Notes: generated from the letters alone by a model not told the origin. DNA of 64,000 nt from Panagrolaimus kolymaensis (GCA_028622995.1 JAJQJQ010000051.1:620001-684000), one strand, 5' to 3'. Numbered from the stretch's first letter, positions 42,601-55,523 are shown. Numbers and translations are program-made.

Positions 42601-45600
42601 TAATAGAATTTTTGTCATCTTTTTTTTGATAAAAAATATTTGATCCTAATTTATTTCAGTCTCGAAGCCATGACAAAAGTTTTTTTTTAAAACCATTCTC
42701 GAAAATGGAAAAATAAGAATAAAAAGCATCAATAAATAATAGAATTTTTGTCATCTTTTTTTTGATAAAAAATATTTGATCCTAATTTATTTCAATCTCG
42801 AAGCCATGACAAAAGTTTTTTTTTAAAACCATTCTCGAAAATGGAAAAATAAGAATAAAAAGCATCAATAAATAATAGAATTTTGGTCATCTTTTTTTTG
42901 ATAAAAAATATTTGATCCTAATTTATTTCAATCTCGAAGCCATGACAAAAGTTTTTTTTTAAAACCATTCTCGAAAATGGAAAAATAAGAATAAAAAGCA
43001 CCAATAAATAATAGAATTTTGGTCATCTTTTTTTTGATAAAAAATATTTGATCCTAATTTATTTCAATCTCGAAGCCATGACAAAAGTTTTTTTTTAAAA
43101 CCATTCTCGAAAATGGAAAAATAAGAATAAAAAGCATCAATAAATAATAGAATTTTTGTCATCTTTTTTTTGATAAAAAATATTTGATCCTAATTTATTT
43201 CAATCTCGAAGCCATGACAAAAGTTTTTTTTTAAAACCATTCTCGAAAATGGAAAAATAAGAATAAAAAGCATCAATAAATAATAGAATTTTGGTCATCT
43301 TTTTTTTGATAAAAAATATTTGATCCTAATTTATTTCAATCTCGAAGCCATGACAAAAGTTTTTTTTTAAAACCATTCTCGAAAATGGAAAAATAAGAAT
43401 AAAAAGCATCAATAAATAATAGAATTTTTGTCATCTTTTTTTTGATAAAAAATATTTGATCCTAATTTATTTCAATCTCGAAGCCATGACAAAAGTTTTT
43501 TTTTAAAACCATTCTCGAAAATGGAAAAATAAGAATAAAAAGCATCAATAAATAATAGAATTTTTGTCATCTTTTTTTTGATAAAAAATATTTGATCCTA
43601 ATTTATTTCAGTCTCGAAGCCATGACAAAAGTTTTTTTTTAAAACCATTCTCGAAAATGGAAAAATAAGAATAAAAAGCACCAATAAATAATAGAATTTT
43701 GGTCATCTTTTTTTTGATAAAAAATATTTGATCCTAATTTATTTCAATCTCGAAGCCATGACAAAAGTTTTTTTTTAAAACCATTCTCGAAAATGGAAAA
43801 ATAAGAATAAAAAGCATCAATAAATAATAGAATTTTTGTCATCTTTTTTTTGATAAAAAATATTTGATCCTAATTTATTTCAGTCTCGAAGCCATGACAA
43901 AAGTTTTTTTTTAAAACCATTCTCGAAAATGGAAAAATAAGAATAAAAAGCACCAATAAATAATAGAATTTTGGTCATCTTTTTTTTGATAAAAAATATT
44001 TGATCCTAATTTATTTCAATCTCGAAGCCATGACAAAAGTTTTTTTTTAAAACCATTCTCGAAAATGGAAAAATAAGAATAAAAAGCATCAATAAATAAT
44101 AGAATTTTTGTCATCTTTTTTTTGATAAAAAATATTTGATCCTAATTTATTTCAATCTCGAAGCCATGACAAAAGTTTTTTTTTAAAACCATTCTCGAAA
44201 ATGGAAAAATAAGAATAAAAAGCACCAATAAATAATAGAATTTTGGTCATCTTTTTTTTGATAAAAAATATTTGATCCTAATTTATTTCAATCTCGAAGC
44301 CATGACAAAAGTTTTTTTTTAAAACCATTCTCGAAAATGGAAAAATAAGAATAAAAAGCAGCAATAAATAATAGAATTTTTGTCATCTTTTTTTTGATAA
44401 AAAATATTTGATCCTAATTTATTTCAGTCTCGAAGCCATGACAAAAGTTTTTTTTTAAAACCATTCTCGAAAATGGAAAAATAAGAATAAAAAGCAGCAA
44501 TAAATAATAGAATTTTTGTCATCTTTTTTTTGATAAAAAATATTTGATCCTAATTTATTTCAGTCTCGAAGCCATGACAAAAGTTTTTTTTTAAAACCAT
44601 TCTCGAAAATGGAAAAATAAGAATAAAAAGCACCAATAAATAATAGAATTTTGGTCATCTTTTTTTTGATAAAAAATATTTGATCCTAATTTATTTCAAT
44701 CTCGAAGCCGGGACAAAAGTTTTTTTTTAAAACCATTCTCGAAAATGGAAAAATAAGAATAAAAAGCAGCAATAAATAATAGAATTTTTGTCATCTTTTT
44801 TTTGATAAAAAATATTTGATCCTAATTTATTTCAGTCTCGAAGCCATGACAAAAGTTTTTTTTTAAAACCATTCTCGAAAATGGAAAAATAAGAATAAAA
44901 AGCATCAATAAATAATAGAATTTTGGTCATCTTTTTTTTGATAAAAAATATTTGATCCTAATTTATTTCAGTCTCGAAGCCATGACAAAAGTTTTTTTTT
45001 AAAACCATTCTCGAAAATGGAAAAATAAGAATAAAAAGCACCAATAAATAATAGAATTTTTGTCATCTTTTTTTTGATAAAAAATATTTGATCCTAATTT
45101 ATTTCAATCTCGAAGCCGGGACAAAAGTTTTTTTTTAAAACCATTCTCGAAAATGGAAAAATAAGAATAAAAAGCACCAATAAATAATAGAATTTTTGTC
45201 ATCTTTTTTTTGATAAAAAATATTTGACCCTAATTTATTTCAATCTCGAAGCCGGGACAAAAGTTTTTTTTTAAAACCATTCTAGAAAATGGAAAAATAA
45301 GAATAAAAAGCATCAATAAATAATAGAATTTTTGTCATCTTTTTTTTGATAAAAAATATTTGACCCTAATTTATTTCAATCTCGAAGCCGGGACAAAAGT
45401 TTTTTTTTAAAACCATTCTAGAAAATGGAAAAATAAGAATAAAAAGCATCAATAAATAATAGAATTTTTGTCATCTTTTTTTTGATAAAAAATATTTGAT
45501 CCTAATTTATTTCAGTCTCGAAGCCATGACAAAAGTTTTTTTTTAAAACCATTCTCGAAAATGGAAAAATAAGAATAAAAAGCATCAATAAATAATAGAA

Positions 45601-48600
45601 TTTTTGTCATCTTTTTTTTGATAAAAAATATTTGATCCTAATTTATTTCAATCTCGAAGCCGGGACAAAAGTTTTTTTTTAAAACCATTCTCGAAAATGG
45701 AAAAATAAGAATAAAAAGCATCAATAAATAATAGAATTTTTGTCATCTTTTTTTTGATAAAAAATATTTGACCCTAATTTATTTCAATCTCGAAGCCGGG
45801 ACAAAAGTTTTTTTTTAAAACCATTCTAGAAAATGGAAAAATAAGAATAAAAAGCATCAATAAATAATAGAATTTTTGTCATCTTTTTTTTGATAAAAAA
45901 TATTTGATCCTAATTTATTTCAATCTCGAAGCCGGGACAAAAGTTTTTTTTTAAAACCATTCTCGAAAATGGAAAAATAAGAATAAAAAGCATCAATAAA
46001 TAATAGAATTTTTGTCATCTTTTTTTTGATAAAAAATATTTGACCCTAATTTATTTCAATCTCGAAGCCGGGACAAAAGTTTTTTTTTAAAACCATTCTA
46101 GAAAATGGAAAAATAAGAATAAAAAGCATCAATAAATAATAGAATTTTTGTCATCTTTTTTTTGATAAAAAATATTTGACCCTAATTTATTTCAATCTCG
46201 AAGCCGGGACAAAAGTTTTTTTTTAAAACCATTCTAGAAAATGGAAAAATAAGAATAAAAAGCATCAATAAATAATAGAATTTTTGTCATCTTTTTTTTG
46301 ATAAAAAATATTTGATCCTAATTTATTTCAGTCTCGAAGCCATGACAAAAGTTTTTTTTTAAAACCATTCTCGAAAATGGAAAAATAAGAATAAAAAGCA
46401 TCAATAAATAATAGAATTTTTGTCATCTTTTTTTTGATAAAAAATATTTGATCCTAATTTATTTCAATCTCGAAGCTGGGACAAAAGTTTTTTTTTAAAA
46501 CCATTCTCGAAAATGGAAAAATAAGAATAAAAAGCAGCAATAAATAATAGAATTTTTGTCATCTTTTTTTTGATAAAAAATATTTGATCCTAATTTATTT
46601 CAGTCTCGAAGCCATGACAAAAGTTTTTTTTTAAAACCATTCTCGAAAATGGAAAAATAAGAATAAAAAGCACCAATAAATAATAGAATTTTGGTCATCT
46701 TTTTTTTGATAAAAAATATTTGATCCTAATTTATTTCAATCTCGAAGCCGGGACAAAAGTTTTTTTTTAAAACCATTCTCGAAAATGGAAAAATAAGAAT
46801 AAAAAGCACCAATAAATAATAGAATTTTGGTCATCTTTTTTTTGATAAAAAATATTTGATCCTAATTTATTTCAGTCTCGAAGCCGGGACAAAAGTTTTT
46901 TTTTAAAACCATTCTAGAAAATGGAAAAATAAGAATAAAAAGCATCAATAAATAATAGAATTTTTGTCATCTTTTTTTTGATAAAAAATATTTGATCCTA
47001 ATTTATTTCAGTCTCGAAGCCGGGACAAAAGTTTTTTTTTAAAACCATTCTCGAAAATGGAAAAATAAGAATAAAAAGCATCAATAAATAATAGAATTTT
47101 TGTCATCTTTTTTTTGATAAAAAATATTTGACCCTAATTTATTTCAATCTCGAAGCCGGGACAAAAGTTTTTTTTTAAAACCATTCTAGAAAATGGAAAA
47201 ATAAGAATAAAAAGCATCAATAAATAATAGAATTTTTGTCATCTTTTTTTTGATAAAAAATATTTGATCCTAATTTATTTCAATCTCGAAGCCGGGACAA
47301 AAGTTTTTTTTTAAAACCATTCTCGAAAATGGAAAAATAAGAATAAAAAGCATCAATAAATAATAGAATTTTTGTCATCTTTTTTTTGATAAAAAATATT
47401 TGATCCTAATTTATTTCAGTCTCGAAGCCGGGACAAAAGTTTTTTTTTAAAACCATTCTCGAAAATGGAAAAATAAGAATAAAAAGCATCAATAAATAAT
47501 AGAATTTTTGTCATCTTTTTTTTGATAAAAAATATTTGACCCTAATTTATTTCAATCTCGAAGCCGGGACAAAAGTTTTTTTTTAAAACCATTCTAGAAA
47601 ATGGAAAAATAAGAATAAAAAGCATCAATAAATAATAGAATTTTTGTCATCTTTTTTTTGATAAAAAATATTTGATCCTAATTTATTTCAATCTCGAAGC
47701 CGGGACAAAAGTTTTTTTTTAAAACCATTCTCGAAAATGGAAAAATAAGAATAAAAAGCATCAATAAATAATAGAATTTTTGTCATCTTTTTTTTGATAA
47801 AAAATATTTGACCCTAATTTATTTCAATCTCGAAGCCGGGACAAAAGTTTTTTTTTAAAACCATTCTAGAAAATGGAAAAATAAGAATAAAAAGCATCAA
47901 TAAATAATAGAATTTTTGTCATCTTTTTTTTGATAAAAAATATTTGATCCTAATTTATTTCAATCTCGAAGCCGGGACAAAAGTTTTTTTTTAAAACCAT
48001 TCTCGAAAATGGAAAAATAAGAATAAAAAGCATCAATAAATAATAGAATTTTTGTCATCTTTTTTTTGATAAAAAATATTTGATCCTAATTTATTTCAAT
48101 CTCGAAGCCGGGACAAAAGTTTTTTTTTAAAACCATTCTCGAAAATGGAAAAATAAGAATAAAAAGCATCAATAAATAATAGAATTTTTGTCATCTTTTT
48201 TTTGATAAAAAATATTTGACCCTAATTTATTTCAATCTCGAAGCCGGGACAAAAGTTTTTTTTTAAAACCATTCTAGAAAATGGAAAAATAAGAATAAAA
48301 AGCATCAATAAATAATAGAATTTTTGTCATCTTTTTTTTGATAAAAAATATTTGATCCTAATTTATTTCAATCTCGAAGCCGGGACAAAAGTTTTTTTTT
48401 AAAACCATTCTCGAAAATGGAAAAATAAGAATAAAAAGCATCAATAAATAATAGAATTTTTGTCATCTTTTTTTTGATAAAAAATATTTGATCCTAATTT
48501 ATTTCAATCTCGAAGCCGGGACAAAAGTTTTTTTTTAAAACCATTCTCGAAAATGGAAAAATAAGAATAAAAAGCATCAATAAATAATAGAATTTTTGTC

Positions 48601-51600
48601 ATCTTTTTTTTGATAAAAAATATTTGATCCTAATTTATTTCAATCTCGAAGCCGGGACAAAAGTTTTTTTTTAAAACCATTCTCGAAAATGGAAAAATAA
48701 GAATAAAAAACATCAATAAATAATAGAATTTTTGTCATCTTTTTTTTGATAAAAAATATTTGATCCTAATTTATTTCAATCTCGAAGCCGGGACAAAAGT
48801 TTTTTTTTAAAACCATTCTCGAAAATGGAAAAATAAGAATAAAAAGCATCAATAAATAATAGAATTTTTGTCATCTTTTTTTTGATAAAAAATATTTGAT
48901 CCTAATTTATTTCAATCTCGAAGCCGGGACAAAAGTTTTTTTTTAAAACCATTCTAGAAAATGGAAAAATAAGAATAAAAAGCATCAATAAATAATAGAA
49001 TTTTTGTCATCTTTTTTTTGATAAAAAATATTTGATCCTAATTTATTTCAGTCTCGAAGCCATGACAAAAGTTTTTTTTTAAAACCATTCTCGAAAATGG
49101 AAAAATAAGAATAAAAAGCATCAATAAATAATAGAATTTTTGTCATCTTTTTTTTGATAAAAAATATTTGATCCTAATTTATTTCAGTCTCGAAGCCATG
49201 ACAAAAGTTTTTTTTTAAAACCATTCTCGAAAATGGAAAAATAAGAATAAAAAACATCAATAAATAATAGAATTTTTGTCATCTTTTTTTTGATAAAAAA
49301 TATTTGATCCTAATTTATTTCAATCTCGAAGCCGGGACAAAAGTTTTTTTTTAAAACCATTCTCGAAAATGGAAAAATAAGAATAAAAAGCATCAATAAA
49401 TAATAGAATTTTTGTCATCTTTTTTTTGATAAAAAATATTTGATCCTAATTTATTTCAATCTCGAAGCCGGGACAAAAGTTTTTTTTTAAAACCATTCTA
49501 GAAAATGGAAAAATAAGAATAAAAAGCATCAATAAATAATAGAATTTTTGTCATCTTTTTTTTGATAAATAATATTTGATCCTAATTTATTTCAGTCTCG
49601 AAGCCATGACAAAAGTTTTTTTTTAAAACCATTCTCGAAAATGGAAAAATAAGAATAAAAAGCATCAATAAATAATAGAATTTTTGTCATCTTTTTTTTG
49701 ATAAAGAATATTTGATCCTAATTTATTTCAATCTCGAAGCCGGGACAAAAGTTTTTTTTTAAAACCATTCTAGAAAATGGAAAAATAAGAATAAAAAACA
49801 TCAATAAATAATAGAATTTTTGTCATCTTTTTTTTGATAAAGAATATTTGATCCTAATTTATTTCAATCTCGAAGCCGGGACAAAAGTTTTTTTTTAAAA
49901 CCATTCTCGAAAATGGAAAAATAAGAATAAAAAGCATCAATAAATAATAGAATTTTTGTCATCTTTTTTTTGATAAAAAATATTTGATCCTAATTTATTT
50001 CAATCTCGAAGCCGGGACAAAAGTTTTTTTTTAAAACCATTCTAGAAAATGGAAAAATAAGAATAAAAAACATCAATAAATAATAGAATTTTTGTCATCT
50101 TTTTTTTGATAAAGAATATTTGATCCTAATTTATTTCAATCTCGAAGCCGGGACAAAAGTTTTTTTTTAAAACCATTCTCGAAAATGGAAAAATAAGAAT
50201 AAAAAGCATCAATAAATAATAGAATTTTTGTCATCTTTTTTTTGATAAAGAATATTTGATCCTAATTTATTTCAATCTCGAAGCCGGGACAAAAGTTTTT
50301 TTTTAAAACCATTCTAGAAATTGGAAAAATAAGAATAAAAAACATCAATAAATAATAGAATTTTTGTCATCTTTTTTTTGATAAAAAATATTTGATCCTA
50401 ATTTATTTCAATCTCGAAGCCGGGACAAAAGTTTTTTTTTAAAACCATTCTAGAAAATGGAAAAATAAGAATAAAAAACATCAATAAATAATAGAATTTT
50501 TGTCATCTTTTTTTTGATAAAGAATATTTGATCCTAATTTATTTCAATCTCGAAGCCGGGACAAAAGTTTTTTTTTAAAACCATTCTAGAAATTGGAAAA
50601 ATAAGAATAAAAAACATCAATAAATAATAGAATTTTTGTCATCTTTTTTTTGATAAAAAATATTTGATCCTAATTTATTTCAGTCTCGAAGCCATGACAA
50701 AAGTTTTTTTTTAAAACCATTCTCGAAAATGGAAAAATAAGAATAAAAAGCATCAATAAATAATAGAATTTTGGTCATCTTTTTTTTGATAAAAAATATT
50801 TGATCCTAATTTATTTCAGTCTCGAAGCCATGACAAAAGTTTTTTTTTAAAACCATTCTCGAAAATGGAAAAATAAGAATAAAAAGCACCAATAAATAAT
50901 AGAATTTTGGTCATCTTTTTTTTGATAAAAAATATTTGATCCTAATTTATTTCAGTCTCGAAGCCATGACAAAAGTTTTTTTTTAAAACCATTCTCGAAA
51001 ATGGAAAAATAAGAATAAAAAGCATCAATAAATAATAGAATTTTTGTCATCTTTTTTTTGATAAAAAATATTTGATCCTAATTTATTTCAGTCTCGAAGC
51101 CATGACAAAAGTTTTTTTTTAAAACCATTCTCGAAAATGGAAAAATAAGAATAAAAAGCATCAATAAATAATAGAATTTTGGTCATCTTTTTTTTGATAA
51201 AAAATATTTGATCCTAATTTATTTCAGTCTCGAAGCCGGGACAAAAGTTTTTTTTTAAAACCATTCTAGAAAATGGAAAAATAAGAATAAAAAGCATCAA
51301 TAAATAATAGAATTTTTGTCATCTTTTTTTTGATAAAAAATATTTGACCCTAATTTATTTCAGTCTCGAAGCCATGACAAAAGTTTTTTTTTAAAACCAT
51401 TCTCGAAAATGGAAAAATAAGAATAAAAAGCATCAATAAATAATAGAATTTTTGTCATCTTTTTTTTGATAAAAAATATTTGATCCTAATTTATTTCAAT
51501 CTCGAAGCCGGGACAAAAGTTTTTTTTTAAAACCATTCTAGAAAATGGAAAAATAAGAATAAAAAACATCAATAAATAATAGAATTTTTGTCATCTTTTT

Positions 51601-52178
51601 TTTGATAAAGAATATTTGATCCTAATTTATTTCAATCTCGAAGCCGGGACAAAAGTTTTTTTTTAAAACCATTCTAGAAATTGGAAAAATAAGAATAAAA
51701 AACATCAATAAATAATAGAATTTTTGTCATCTTTTTTTTGATAAAAAATATTTGATCCTAATTTATTTCAGTCTCGAAGCCATGACAAAAGTTTTTTTTT
51801 AAAACCATTCTCGAAAATGGAAAAATAAGAATAAAAAGCATCAATAAATAATAGAATTTTTGTCATCTTTTTTTTGATAAAAAATATTTGATCCTAATTT
51901 ATTTCAATCTCGAAGCCGGGACAAAAGTTTTTTTTTAAAACCATTCTCGAAAATGGAAAAATAAGAATAAAAAGCATCAATAAATAATAGAATTTTTGTC
52001 ATCTTTTTTTTGATAAAAAATATTTGATCCTAATTTATTTCAATCTCGAAGCCGGGACAAAAGTTTTTTTTTAAAACCATTCTCGAAAATGGAAAAATAA
52101 GAATAAAAAGCATCAATAAATAATAGAATTTTTGTCATCTTTTTTTTGATAAAAAATATTTGATCCTAATTTATTTCA

Positions 52179-53810
52179 GTCTCGAAGCCATGACAAAAGT
52201 TTTTTTTTAAAACCATTCTCGAAAATGGAAAAATAAGAATAAAAAGCATCAATAAATAATAGAATTTTTGTCATCTTTTTTTTGATAAAAAATATTTGAT
52301 CCTAATTTATTTCAATCTCGAAGCCGGGACAAAAGTTTTTTTTTAAAACCATTCTCGAAAATGGAAAAATAAGAATAAAAAGCATCAATAAATAATAGAA
52401 TTTTTGTCATCTTTTTTTTGATAAAAAATATTTGATCCTAATTTATTTCAGTCTCGAAGCCATGACAAAAGTTTTTTTTTAAAACCATTCTCGAAAATGG
52501 AAAAATAAGAATAAAAAGCATCAATAAATAATAGAATTTTTGTCATCTTTTTTTTGATAAAAAATATTTGATCCTAATTTATTTCAATCTCGAAGCCGGG
52601 ACAAAAGTTTTTTTTTAAAACCATTCTCGAAAATGGAAAAATAAGAATAAAAAGCATCAATAAATAATAGAATTTTTGTCATCTTTTTTTTGATAAAAAA
52701 TATTTGATCCTAATTTATTTCAGTCTCGAAGCCATGACAAAAGTTTTTTTTTAAAACCATTCTCGAAAATGGAAAAATAAGAATAAAAAGCATCAATAAA
52801 TAATAGAATTTTTGTCATCTTTTTTTTGATAAAAAATATTTGATCCTAATTTATTTCAATCTCGAAGCCGGGACAAAAGTTTTTTTTTAAAACCATTCTC
52901 GAAAATGGAAAAATAAGAATAAAAAGCATCAATAAATAATAGAATTTTTGTCATCTTTTTTTTGATAAAAAATATTTGATCCTAATTTATTTCAGTCTCG
53001 AAGCCATGACAAAAGTTTTTTTTTAAAACCATTCTCGAAAATGGAAAAATAAGAATAAAAAGCATCAATAAATAATAGAATTTTTGTCATCTTTTTTTTG
53101 ATAAAAAATATTTGATCCTAATTTATTTCAATCTCGAAGCCGGGACAAAAGTTTTTTTTTAAAACCATTCTCGAAAATGGAAAAATAAGAATAAAAAGCA
53201 TCAATAAATAATAGAATTTTTGTCATCTTTTTTTTGATAAAAAATATTTGATCCTAATTTATTTCAGTCTCGAAGCCATGACAAAAGTTTTTTTTTAAAA
53301 CCATTCTCGAAAATGGAAAAATAAGAATAAAAAGCATCAATAAATAATAGAATTTTTGTCATCTTTTTTTTGATAAAAAATATTTGATCCTAATTTATTT
53401 CAATCTCGAAGCCGGGACAAAAGTTTTTTTTTAAAACCATTCTCGAAAATGGAAAAATAAGAATAAAAAGCATCAATAAATAATAGAATTTTTGTCATCT
53501 TTTTTTTGATAAAAAATATTTGATCCTAATTTATTTCAGTCTCGAAGCCATGACAAAAGTTTTTTTTTAAAACCATTCTCGAAAATGGAAAAATAAGAAT
53601 AAAAAGCATCAATAAATAATAGAATTTTTGTCATCTTTTTTTTGATAAAAAATATTTGATCCTAATTTATTTCAATCTCGAAGCCGGGACAAAAGTTTTT
53701 TTTTAAAACCATTCTCGAAAATGGAAAAATAAGAATAAAAAGCATCAATAAATAATAGAATTTTTGTCATCTTTTTTTTGATAAAAAATATTTGATCCTA
53801 AGTTATTTCA
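52179..53810 (+). repeat. Six alternating dimers with a 272-bp higher-order period
   Basis: Twelve monomers alternate strictly between the first-base-G/CATG haplotype and the first-base-A/CGGG haplotype. All carry CATC and TTTTTGTC. This gives a clean 272-bp dimer unit near the right edge of the array. The alternation is broken at 53811, where two A/CGGG monomers are adjacent. Confidence 0.85.
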
Positions 53811-54609
53811 ATCTCGAAGCCGGGACAAAAGTTTTTTTTTAAAACCATTCTCGAAAATGGAAAAATAAGAATAAAAAGCATCAATAAATAATAGAATTTT
53901 TGTCATCTTTTTTTTGATAAAAAATATTTGATCCTAATTTATTTCAGTCTCGAAGCCATGACAAAAGTTTTTTTTTAAAACCATTCTCGAAAATGGAAAA
54001 ATAAGAATAAAAAGCATCAATAAATAATAGAATTTTTGTCATCTTTTTTTTGATAAAAAATATTTGATCCTAATTTATTTCAATCTCGAAGCCGGGACAA
54101 AAGTTTTTTTTTAAAACCATTCTCGAAAATGGAAAAATAAGAATAAAAAGCATCAATAAATAATAGAATTTTTGTCATCTTTTTTTTGATAAAAAATATT
54201 TGATCCTAATTTATTTCAATCTCGAAGCCGGGACAAAAGTTTTTTTTTAAAACCATTCTTGAAAATGGAAAAATAAGAATAAAAAGCATCAATAAATAAT
54301 AGAATTGTTGTCATCTTTTTTTTGATAAAAAATATTTGATCCTAATTTATTTCAATCTCGAAGCCGGGACAAAAGTTTTTTTTTAAAACCATTCTCGAAA
54401 ATGGAAAAATAAGAATAAAAAGCATCAATAAATAATAGAATTTTTGTCATCTTTTTTTTGATAAAAAATATTTGATCCTAATTTATTTCAATCTCGAAGC
54501 CGGGACAAAAGTTTTTTTTTAAAACCATTCTTGAAAATGGAAAAATAAGAATAAAAAGCATCAATAAATAATAGAATTTTTGTCATCTTTTTTTTGATAA
54601 AAAATATTT

Positions 54610-54640
54610 ATAAAAATTTTTATCGACCTCGATTCCATTG
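54610..54640. other. Unique junction between satellite and transposable element
   Basis: The satellite sequence is normal through GATAAAAAATATTT and is then replaced by 31 bp that match no monomer, including ATCGACCTCGATTCCATTG. The last 8 bp are the left target-site duplication of the element that follows. Without the element, this segment would be continuous with 55524 onward. Confidence 0.7.
54633..54640. repeat. Left 8-bp target-site duplication (TTCCATTG)
   Basis: It matches the 8 bp right of the element (TTCCATAG) at 7 of 8 positions. An 8-bp duplication is the known signature of hAT-superfamily insertion. Confidence 0.7.
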
Positions 54641-54731
54641 CAGTGTTGTCGATTATTCGATTAATCGAACGATTAATCGAAAAATAACCGATCGAAATTC
54701 GATTATTTTCGATTAATCGATTCGATTAATC

Positions 54732-54818
54732 GAAACTTTCGATTTTCGATTAATCGATCGATAATCGATAATTGAAAAATTTCTATTAATTTCGATTAAT
54801 CGAAATCGATAATCGAAG
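54732..54818 (+). repeat. Left copy of an 87-bp direct repeat inside the element
   Basis: It matches 55413-55499 in the same orientation at 82 of 87 positions by hand alignment, with no gaps. It begins GAAACTTTCGATTTTCG and ends AATCGAAG. Confidence 0.8.
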
Positions 54819-55412
54819 CATCCGATTATCGATTAATCGAATGACAAAATTTACGTTTTTTACCTCAAAATAAGCCCTAATTTGGCTATTTTTTGCCTGA
54901 AAATTTTTTCCAATTCTGTTTTTTTGTGTATTTTTTACCTATTTAAACTTTTATAAGCTATTTTTTCCTTATTTCTGAATTCTCAAAAATATTTTTTCAT
55001 TAGTTTCCTACTTATGGTTCCAAAATTTGAGAAAACATTCTTGTGGTTTTATAATCTTTACAAATTACTCATGAAAGTCTGGATACTCTCATAAACTAAC
55101 TTAAAAGTGGTGTAATCCATATTTTTATAAAATGTGTAAACAATTATAGCCTCTTTTTTTACGCAAAATTATGTATTCCAGGCTTTTGATGATTCGACAA
55201 AACATTAATGTACTCATAAAAGAAATTTTCAAATCTATTATTTTAGACTAAAAAAATATTTTAAATGTGTTTTTATGTTTTGAATTCGAATTTAAAGTCG
55301 AAATTTTTATCACCTTATTAAATTTTGTAATAAAAAAATATGGTTTTTAATAACTAAAAAAATTCGATTAATCGAATCGATTAATTTGCCGATTAATCGA
55401 AAATCGATAATC

Positions 55413-55499
55413 GAGACTTTCGATTTTCGATTAATCGATCGATAATCGATAACCGAAAACTTTCGATTAATTTCGATTAATCGAAATCGATAATCGAAG
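55413..55499 (+). repeat. Right copy of the 87-bp direct repeat inside the element
   Basis: It begins GAGACTTTCGATTTTCG and ends AATCGAAG. The copies are 681 bp apart. Because the motif is itself rich in palindromes, the element's ends are related both directly and inversely. Confidence 0.8.
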
Positions 55500-55523
55500 G
55501 ATTTCGATTAATCGACAACACTG

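Larger units (their letters stand above)
1..54609 (+). repeat. 136-bp tandem satellite array, 401 full monomers plus one partial
   Basis: Monomers start at 1, 137, 273 and so on, all in one orientation with no foreign insertion. Taking the start as (g/a)tctcgaagcc, the landmarks are a T9 tract at offsets 22-30, the near-palindrome CCATTCTCGAAAATGG at about 36-51, an A/T-rich spacer, a T8 tract followed by GATAAAAAATATTTGATCC, and TAATTTATTTCA at the end. GC is about 22% by hand count. Most monomers differ by only a few diagnostic bases. Length variants are 128 bp (starts 4761, 13457, 15489), 135 bp (T8 in place of T9, between 24729 and 34900) and rare 1-bp deletions near 35737, 40905, 41448 and 42262. 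The array begins before the window and ends sharply at 54609, inside monomer 402. No gene is supported in it: frames shift every repeat because 136 is not a multiple of 3. Its role (heterochromatin, subtelomere or other) cannot be read from the sequence. Confidence 0.98.
54641..55523. mobile_element. Non-autonomous hAT-like element (MITE/foldback type), 883 bp
   Basis: The element starts CAGTGTTGTCGATTA and ends with its reverse complement: 15 bp match perfectly and 19 of the first 20 overall. An 8-bp direct duplication with one mismatch flanks it. CAGTGTTG-like termini plus 8-bp duplications fit the hAT superfamily; the assignment is an inference because no transposase is present. Both ends (about 200 bp left, 160 bp right) are packed with the 12-bp palindrome TCGATTAATCGA or its core: I count seven GATTAATCG copies on the left and five on the right, with ATCGATCGATAATCGAT between them. 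The central 54843-55363 is AT-rich with no long reading frame, so mobility would depend on a transposase supplied elsewhere. The element sits 31 bp from the satellite edge. Confidence 0.8.

Noticed and set aside
1..54609. CRISPR array or bacterial repeat
   Set aside because: There are no repeat-spacer alternations. The whole 136-bp unit is conserved and the neighbours are intron-bearing eukaryotic genes.
1..54609. Telomeric repeat or rDNA array
   Set aside because: The monomer contains no TTAGGC tandem runs and no rRNA-like sequence.
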